Under the pieces are notes generated by a model. The model ran no database searches, had not been told where the DNA came from, and was given only the letters and a program-made list of their open reading frames with translations. 64,000 nucleotides of DNA from Amaranthus tricolor. Taxonomy: Eukaryota > Streptophyta > Magnoliopsida > Caryophyllales > Amaranthaceae. Position 1 is the first letter of the stretch; every line of letters starts with the position of its first letter. Below, one piece after another: positions 57,101 through 64,000 of this stretch. The stretch spans positions 23,075,647 through 23,139,646 of the forward strand of contig NC_080057.1 of assembly GCF_026212465.1 (NCBI RefSeq). The letters are read 5' to 3'. A program made the translations under genes and the position numbers.

Positions 57101-58951
57101 GCTATAAGCTTACACCAAATGACTAAAACACCACAATAATTGGCAAACAAAGCCCACCCAAAAATTTCAATTCAGATAGCTATACTAATGACTATAATAC
57201 ACAAATAAAATTGAAATAAATATAAAAGGTAAATAATACTTACCGGGGCATCTTCCTCCATTGGTCGACTGAAAGTGAAAAAAAAAAAAACAAATTAATC
57301 AAAGTAGATCCTTCATAGGCAATTCTCGAACTAAAATAGAATATGTTGTATTAAGTTAAAACCGCAGTAATAAGCATCAACAAATAGACAAAAAGCAAGC
57401 AAAACCAAAGACAAACAGTAAGAAAGAAATTAGAGAAAACTTATTATTTCTTCATTTTAACTTATTGTGATCTAAAGCAATCTAATACTTGGTCATAGAA
57501 CAAGTTATCTTCAAAGCATACACAATCAGAAATTAATTTCACAATATATAGCATAGGCTCTCTCTTTTTTGTTGTCATTTTCAAGTATATATAGCACCAC
57601 TACTCCAAAAAAACCCTTATTGCACTCAAATATTAGCAGTTAACAGCAATACAAAAGGTAATTAAAATCATTTTTCACAAACTTTTGGGCTAATATTATT
57701 CATAATAAAAAGTAACAAGTTACTTAACCTAGCATATAGAAAAGATTCATCTTACTCAATCAAAAATAAAAACAGTAATCTACTTAAATCTTAACAAAAC
57801 ATTTCTCATTAAGTAACTAATTCAACTACTTGACTACAAATTAATGAATTGGTGAACCAGAGGATTAACTGAACACACATAGTGAATATAAATGTCTACG
57901 CAAGCAGTCACCACATTCTCCACTAAGAGCATGTCTAGATTGGATGTAAAAAGGGAGGAAAAAATAAGTGAGAAAATTTCTTTAAATTTTATGAACTTGC
58001 ATTGATAGTGTAATTGTTGTCTTTATCACCTCCATCCTCACAACCAACTCCACTTTGCTCCTCCCTCTCATGCTCTTCCTAACCATCATTTTATCATCAT
58101 GTTCACCATTAATCCCCAACTCAATGTGTTGTACCTATGCACTACTATCATTCACATGACTCCAATTCTAACCTATGCACTCAATCAACTCACCTTCCAC
58201 TTTTTTCAATTATATTCCTTACACTTGAAAGCTGAAAACTATTAGACAACAATTAATCCGGTTACAAATTCAAGATGAGCAAAAACCTTAAAAAATCAAT
58301 GATGGAATCTTGGAAACAAAGGGTGAAATGCAATGAGAAGGAGAGAAAAACAAATGAGGAGAGAAATAGTAAGTCAATAAATTATGTCAAACATATGATA
58401 TTAATACTGACTAATTTATTTCACTGTTGCAATTTCCCCTTGTATTATGTTCTCCATATTATTTACACCTAAAATTTTTGAATGGAATATAAGCATGACC
58501 TATGTGCTAATCGCCATTGGAAACTAAAATTCATTCCCATTACCAAAAATTGTTACCCGCTACTAAACAGGCCAATACAGTCATAGCAGGCAACAAGAAC
58601 AACAATATAATACGCATAAAATCGGGACTATCATAAGTTAAAATGCTTATAATCAACTTTATCAATCATATTGAAATATCCCTAGTTATCTACTTCATCT
58701 TCATGAAAAAAGGCGCCCTGAAATTTGACCTAAAATTTAAAACCCAGTAACCAATACTATTCAGAACCCTAGATAGGTAAAAACTCCACTATATTCAAAC
58801 TACCAAAAAATATTAATTAATGAACAAGAAAAACTTAGCAACCAGAAAGGGTCCAATTCAAATTACCATATAATTATGGGGGAAAAAAAGGAAATTGCTA
58901 GAATACTAGAAAATCGAAATTCAAATCGGAATGGAAATGGAAATACCTCAT
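54194..58951 (-). CDS. SmD2: Small nuclear ribonucleoprotein Sm D2
   Basis: Five coding exons on the - strand: 58951-58947, 57268-57244, 55186-55112, 54580-54476 and 54310-54194, giving 108 residues, the standard SmD2 length. The first exon is only five bases (ATGAG) and the second twenty-five, together encoding [10 protein letters not shown]; they were joined because plant SmD2 begins MS-P-MEED. Then follow [20 protein letters not shown] and [20 protein letters not shown] (Sm1), [20 protein letters not shown] and [20 protein letters not shown] (Sm2). SmD2 pairs with SmD1 in the heptameric Sm ring around U1, U2, U4 and U5 snRNAs in the spliceosome. A 5' UTR exon probably lies near 58960-59140. 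Intron 2 holds a foldback transposon and a plastid-like fragment. Confidence 0.95.
55905..56555. mobile_element. Foldback element in SmD2 intron 2, itself interrupted
   Basis: The left arm (55914-55963 and 56098-56155) and right arm (about 56395-56545) are reverse complements: AATCCCACCGTTGAATTATT, CTAATAATTCAACCTTTGA, CATTTGCTCACAACATCCC and TTAATCTGC on the left have their counterparts in reverse order on the right. The left arm is split by the insert at 55964-56097. No coding capacity. Confidence 0.6.
55964..56097. mobile_element. 134-bp insert flanked by a 10-bp target duplication
   Basis: CAACCTTTGA (55954-55963) and CAACCTTAGA (56098-56107) flank the insert, differing at one base. The insert contains CCGGATAAAGGAGGAGG, TTGAACGGTAGGTTAGTG and TAAAACTTGGTCACATCCCA. 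A related sequence lies at about 62553-62630. Its size and a target duplication of about 10 bp would suit a SINE-like or Mutator-like element; class undecided. Confidence 0.55.
56608..56876. other. Plastid-like fragment resembling the 3' end of the ndhB intron (NUPT)
   Basis: The stretch from ACTCCTACGGAACCAAGAGC to TTTTCGACTCTGAC looks like the last part of the plastid ndhB group II intron and the first bases of exon 2. The segment GAGTCGTGCGAGATGAAAGT followed by CTCATGCATGGTTTT is a domain V hairpin with the expected GAAA loop. C-to-T changes against the usual form (GAGCCGTG, GCACGG) are what a nuclear copy would gather. The match is from memory, not from an alignment. Confidence 0.65.
56877..57243. 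other. Rest of SmD2 intron 2, part coding-like
   Basis: At about 56930-57070 one + frame reads [10 protein letters not shown] then [20 protein letters not shown] and [20 protein letters not shown] before a stop. Its basic, gene-like look suggests another inserted fragment, possibly from an organelle or ribosomal protein gene; I cannot assign it. Confidence 0.25.
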
Positions 58952-60636
58952 ATTAATTATCTGGATCTAAAAGCAAGAACAGATAGCTGAAATTTACAGT
59001 AACGAACAAAATTAGGGCATGAAATGAAAAGGAACACGAAAATTGATCAAGAAAGACGAAGGCCTTACTGGGTTTAACACCGAGGGTTTATGGAGGGTGG
59101 GAAAACTTGTTGAAGCAAAGAATACGAGTAATACGACCGAGTAGCAATAGAACTACACTTACTAGAAGTACTTTGACGGTTGGTATTATATGGTAATATC
59201 TATTTGAGAGATTGTGTTATGATAAAAGTGACTTTAAAATAAAAAGTGTATATATTTGTATTATAGAAGTACTGTGTATATGCTAATAATTTATATTAGT
59301 TAGTTAGGATATTAACTTATTGGCGTACATGTGATGCGTTTCATGGGGAGGGTTGATTGTCTCGGAGTACAAGAATTTGTGATGAAGATTGAGTGTTATT
59401 TTAGTGACGAGTGATTTGTCAAACAAAAAAAAAATTTCAACTTTGGTGTTTTCTAAAATTTAATACCCAAAATGGTGTTCTTATAGTTAAATAGTTTTAA
59501 TAAGCTATATCTTTTTAGTTTGTTAATTCCAAACCTATAAGAGGATAATGTTATTTTGTCAAGCAAATATATGCGTTTAACAAATTCAAAAAAATTCCAC
59601 AAGTTTTACAGAAAGAATCGAATGTTCAAAAAATACTTCTCCATAATACCAAAAATCTCAATCAAGTCTAAAAGTCAAAATCAATAAAGATGTTTGTCGA
59701 AACTATTGTCAATCACAATAAAATGTGAGTGCATTAACAATGAATAATAAAGTGTAGTTCGTTTACTGACAATTAATGAATTGCTTAACAAAGTCAATTG
59801 CTAAATTGACTAACAAAGTAAACATCAACATAGCATAGAAATATTCTTATTGATAGATTGACTAACAAATTAAACATCAACATAGCATATTTTAAAATAT
59901 TCTTATTGAAATAGTATAATAACATCAACCGTTTACCGTAGAGCCGCTTGATAGATTTGTGATTATACAAGTCACTCAATAACAATCTTATTCATAGAGA
60001 TCCAAAAATATAAGACAATAAATACAAGATAAATAATAACACGACTACAATTTATTAAGTTAATTAGGATAAGATTTCCAAACCAAATATTTTAGCTTAG
60101 TAAAACTTCTTACCTAAGAGAACACTATTTAGAATTAAGTTTTAGAGAACACAAAAGTTGAATTTTTTTTTTTCCAACACCCCTTAGGCAAATTATTCGT
60201 GAAAATCATTTGGTAAGTTTAATGATTATTCTTATTTTACTTGAATCATTTATTTTTTGTCATAAAATTCATTTCAATGCATTACAATTTAGAGATATGA
60301 AATCATATGATATTTAGTAGCGATGAAAATTGTAAAAAAATAACTTCTTTATAATTAACTTTTCTTTACCATGGAATTGATTACATTACAAATCATTTCT
60401 ATCATGCTATTAAGTACCAACGATCAAAGGGTTGTTAAAGTACTTGGTCCTAGCAATTGTGGTAATACACTAATACTATATACTAAAATTGATAATCTCA
60501 ATAACACGCATTCATGTTTATTTTTTCCCCACTAAATCTATTAAGGGTAAAAAGAAAATTATTCAACAAATATTTATTTGTATTAATATAAAGAAACATA
60601 TTTTCATAATAAATATAAAATTATTCTCTTTCATAG

Positions 60637-60728
<92 letters not shown>

Positions 60729-60989
60729 ACATAATATTGATTTGGTTTATTTATAAGAAGTTAATACTAATTCAAATAAAGAAATTTTCTGCACTAACAC
60801 GAGGAGTTAACCAATTACCTTTAACTTGATCGAATATCTATTTTAAGAAATGCACAAAATGGTAAAAATGACGTCACAAAAACTACATTGCATCAAAGAG
60901 TATAGTTCTAAACTAAAATTCCCATTAAATTACAATGAAAAAAAAAAGACCGAGGCAAAATCACTCAGTTTATAATCATTTGTCATGAC
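58952..60989. other. SmD2-hydrolase intergenic DNA, left part
   Basis: The SmD2 leader and promoter lie up to about 59200. Beyond that the sequence is AT-rich with a near-duplicated word (GACTAACAAA(G/T)TAAACATCAACATAGCAT at about 59808 and 59861) and a long AT microsatellite. No gene was seen. Confidence 0.5.
60638..60725. repeat. (AT)n microsatellite, longest in the window
   Basis: About 43 AT dinucleotides without interruption. The tyrosine/isoleucine open frame across it is a by-product. Confidence 0.95.
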
Positions 60990-61535
60990 CATTGTTGTTA
61001 AAATCACGATTCTGATCAACGATTTTATGATTTTACGATCCCAAAACAAGCGAGCGATTTGAATCGTAGGTAGATACTTAAAGTTGTAGTTTCTTACGAT
61101 TCTAGTTGAAATAAAATTTTTAGAGGTAGAATCATTACACTACTTCACGATTCTAGGATTTAACGATCCAATCTACAAATTTAGTATGAATTATTTTTAA
61201 TTTTTCTGATGTACTATCTTTTACTAATCTCTTTCACATATACACATAAATTTCAATTGTTCCATCATAAAAACTTTTAAAAAATAAATTCCTTAATCGG
61301 TATGAAGATTTGAACTAATTATTAAAAAGTTTTCGTTATATTCTTAAAATAAAGTCAAAGAAACTTTAATTCATAAATTTAAACTTTTAAATTGGATAAT
61401 AATAATAAGAAACTAGATATTTTTAAAATATTTAAGTTTATTTTTAGAATCGGTAGTTTTAGAATCGTACGATTCTACAATTCGATTCTACCTCTCTAAA
61501 CGATTCTAAGTAGAATCGCGATTTTAACAACTATG
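60990..61535. mobile_element. hAT-type MITE, 546 bp, with 8-bp target duplication
   Basis: Perfect GTCATGAC duplications flank it (60982-60989 and 61536-61543). The ends are inverted repeats CATTGTTGTTAAAATCACG and CATAGTTGTTAAAATCGCG. An 8-bp duplication with CA(A/T)NGTTGTTAAAATC ends fits the hAT superfamily. The interior is rich in GATTCTA/TAGAATCG words in both orientations and has no transposase. Confidence 0.85.
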
Positions 61536-61773
61536 GTCATGACAAACCCAACGCTGATTTTACTCGAAGAAAGACGAATGGACGAAAAGAAAAGTTCACA
61601 ACCAGCAAGTAGATATGTTAACATGTTCATATTAGACACTAGATGGAAGCTCTACATTGCGGGATGATGATGCATACAATTTCCATTATAACCGTACACG
61701 TATTTCTCATACGCCCTCGATTGTTGCTTCTTTGTGTTCCGACCATTCATCAATGACATTGCGAGTGCAGATC

Positions 61774-63403
61774 TCACAACCTGGGTGCACAACGAGCAAG
61801 GTACTGATCCTGCAGCGTGCTACTAGTGTTACGATTGTCAAGATTACTACGCTTGTCGAGCCACACTACAATATCACTAAATACCAGTTCTACATTGTCA
61901 TCAGGCTCTCCCGAGGTTAAAGCGTGCCACATTTCCGGATACAGTTTGATAGTCTTGTCTAGGCTGCTGGCTCGCTCGTATAATGCCCTGCTTACTTCTG
62001 GGTCTGTCACCGTGTCTGCCTCCCCATGCACCACAAAGAATGGCAAGGTTACCTGTAACCACCACCATCCGCGTTACAAGCTTTGTAGTGCTTGAAGTAT
62101 GATCAGGGGCGAAGCCAGGAATTTAAACTATGACGGGCCAAATAGCCGATATACTAATAAATTAATTATAGTCGAATAATTGATAAGCTAGCAAATCAGT
62201 TTAAACCGGGTCAAAAATACAAATAAAAAAAGATCGTACGTTTGGACTGGAGGCTCCCAGAGCCCGGTGTGGCTTCGCCAATGACTATGATCGTATTGAT
62301 GAGAAGAAACATAAGCTGAAATCTAAGATTGAGATTGTATAGGAATTAACCTTGTTTAAGCTGTCCTCCAAACTGATGCTCGTTCTCAGCATTTCCAGGG
62401 CCGTTTTCAACCTTGGTTTCTCTTGATATATGAGCTTGTTACTCCTTATCTGCTGAAAGAGAAACAACGAAACTACATGAGTTAAAATACGAGTTGTGAC
62501 AAATGACGAGTGCATATATAGAAGTATAGAACACATGCACCACTTGATTGTCGGTGAGTCCTCGAGGAGGGTGAACGGTAGGTTTGTGACAATCAGCTCA
62601 GTAAAACCTAGTCACATCCCATGATCATGAACTAAAAAGATCAATTCTCATGGGGGCGTCTCCTAATTCATTTAGACGATCCATTGGTTCATATAGCCAA
62701 CCCCAATCTTTTGATATTAAGGCTTTGACATTGTTGTTGTGGTGCACTACTTGATAGGATTATAGAAAAATGAAATATAATTAGAAAAAAACCTCTTTGC
62801 GCTTGATCGGGTCTTTAAATGCAGCATCAATAACGTCTTTGGTTGGAACTATCTTCCATCTCGGAATAATCTCTTCCACTCTTGACAAGATACTAATCAC
62901 CACAGGGTGAGGCTTCACCTTTTCCGATATCTTGTAGTTTCACCAGGGTGTTAGCTAAATTATATTATATTTTCATTACCATTCTCATCATTTAATACCA
63001 ACAAACTAGTCGTTAGCGTCAGATCATAGAGCCGATCTAGCATTACCTTACACATAGGCGCGACAAGGACTGCGCCATGCCAAAATGTAGGGTCTTTTTT
63101 GTGGAGTAGCAACGCAACAGCGCCTCCCATCGACTCTCCGTACAAAAATCTTCGTTTATCCCGATACTCGTTCTGTTCTGTGAATCATAATCTAAACTGA
63201 TTACAGACCATGTGAACATTAGACAATGGATCATCGTAAGGGATTTGTTAACCTACCAGAAACTGACTTAAAAAAATCATAACAATCATTTACAATATTG
63301 TCAAACTTCTTAATGTAACAACGAGCTCCCTTGGACCTCCCATGCCCTTCATAATCCATGCCAATCACAGCATAGCCTGCACAAGCTAGCCTGATTCCAC
63401 ATC
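61774..63403 (-). CDS. Monoacylglycerol lipase / caffeoylshikimate esterase-like hydrolase, 3' part
   Basis: Five exons on the - strand: 63403-63257, 63177-63047, 62930-62793, 62449-62351 and 62052-61774, all in frame. They encode the last 264 or so residues of an alpha/beta hydrolase; the first exons must lie beyond 64000. Seen: GYAVIGMDYEGHGRSKGARC, the nucleophile elbow GESMGG, DPTFWHGAVLVAPMCK, KVKPHPVV, IIPRWKIVPTKDVIDAAFKD, LIYQEKPRLKTALEMLRTS, FFVVHGEADTVTD (acid) and LYPEMWHALTSGEPDD (catalytic His). The plant group includes 2-monoacylglycerol lipases and caffeoylshikimate esterase of lignin synthesis; the two cannot be separated on this part. The C-terminal tail after WLDKR is longer than usual by about 25 residues. 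Exon 62449 has a tandem CAGCAG acceptor. Confidence 0.9.
62104..62283. mobile_element. 180-bp hAT-type MITE in hydrolase intron
   Basis: The ends CAGGGGCGAAGCCA and CATTGGCGAAGCCA (right end, reverse-complemented) form 14-bp inverted repeats with two mismatches. The flanks AGTATGAT (62096-62103) and ACTATGAT (62284-62291) agree at seven of eight positions, consistent with an 8-bp hAT duplication. No coding capacity. Confidence 0.75.
62553..62630. repeat. Relative of the 134-bp insert, in hydrolase intron
   Basis: GAGGAGGGTGAACGGTAGGT, CAGTAAAACCTAGTCACATC and CCATGATCATGAAC follow in the same order as in the insert at 55964-56097, with about four fifths of the bases shared by eye. This shows a dispersed family. 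Confidence 0.6.
62685..62745 (+). repeat. RTE-type LINE 3' tail in hydrolase intron
   Basis: TTCATATAGCCAACCCCAAT, then TATTAAGGCTTTGACATTG and TTGTTGTGG is the conserved RTE 3' terminus with its TTG repeat. Only this tail remains. Confidence 0.55.
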
Positions 63404-64000
63404 CTGAAACAACCAAACTAAAGAGTTGTTAAATTAGGCTGGACTTATTGTGAATGCAAGCATATTGTCGGGAAAACGCGATGTGCACACACTTCATAAG
63501 CCAAGGAGATACAAACCATATGGTAAAGGGAAGAAGGGCTCCAATGGCTTATAAAGCATGCACACCATCTTTAATTAATCGATTTGGGACAAACCAATCC
63601 AACACAAACATGTTTTCTTAATCCGGTACAAGTTGTTGGATATATATATTCGAGTGAGCAATTTTGATTAAAATAGTTGTCGTTTGACTTATATTCGAGA
63701 GACAATTTCTAGTTATCAAAACGAAACATTAATTTGTGGCAATTTAAATCTAGATAGAAATAGTTACAAAATTAAGGTATCATTTTCTTTGTTACACCAA
63801 ACAACAAAAAGGGAATAAAGTTAGTGTTTTCTTTACCACTTTAATATCAAACAAGTGATAACATTAACATTTGTAGATGCATAGTGCAAAAATACGGTAA
63901 CGGTTATGATTGCGGCAACAATACGATGATGCTGCCGAAATCATGAGACATTCCTTGACAACGCGTGTACAATTGGTTTGGTAAATTTGATAGCCTTTAC
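63404..64000. other. Right-edge intron of the hydrolase gene
   Basis: No further exon of the hydrolase can be recognised. The sequence is AT-rich and presumably intronic, since the lid, oxyanion and N-terminal parts of the enzyme are still missing. Confidence 0.5.

Noticed and set aside
60489..60734. 81-residue open frame with a Tyr-Ile tail
   Set aside because: The tail is the translation of an (AT)n microsatellite, and the front has no recognisable domain.

Overview
The window is nuclear DNA from a flowering plant, most probably a eudicot. It is AT-rich and its genes are split by GT-AG introns with T-rich tracts. The encoded proteins match conserved plant families, and introns and intergenic DNA are full of small inverted-repeat transposons, AT microsatellites and LINE debris. 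A plant mariner element and the general repeat style would suit Caryophyllales (beet/spinach relatives), but I cannot prove that from this sequence.

Nine protein-coding genes can be modelled with exon coordinates. On the + strand: a CBSX3-like mitochondrial CBS protein (10022-12315), the 26S proteasome ATPase RPT3 (14070-19741), a class I ubiquitin-conjugating E2 (22190-26658), a Peter Pan/SSF1 Brix-domain ribosome-biogenesis factor (33203-39214), a single-exon pectin methylesterase/invertase inhibitor-like protein (44984-45598), and a Golgi-type UDP-glucuronate decarboxylase UXS (47963-52504). On the - strand: an LYR-motif MZM1-like complex III assembly factor (40121-42669), spliceosomal SmD2 (54194-58951), and the 3' half of a monoacylglycerol lipase/caffeoylshikimate esterase-like hydrolase (61774-63403, continuing beyond the right edge). 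There is no operon logic. These are independent housekeeping genes, although RPT3 and the E2 both belong to the ubiquitin-proteasome pathway.

The accessory DNA is the interesting part. A 2540-bp mariner-like element (27151-29690) with TA target duplication sits inside one arm of an older foldback MITE; removing it restores that arm. A second foldback element, in an SmD2 intron, is interrupted by a 134-bp insert whose relative lies in a hydrolase intron. Other elements include a 546-bp hAT-type MITE with an 8-bp target duplication, a 180-bp hAT-type MITE, long foldbacks in a Peter Pan intron and just upstream of RPT3, a dead RTE-type LINE (30085-32345), three further LINE 3' tails, and a piece that looks like the 3' end of the plastid ndhB group II intron.

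The best gene-level oddity is in UXS. Its first intron fits a U12-type AT-AC intron, and only that splicing joins the conserved protein in frame. I did not find a multi-gene system of an unknown kind. The candidates most worth following are the gene-like cargo of the mariner element, the nested MITEs, the AT-AC intron and the arrays of short repeats arranged as inverted arms.
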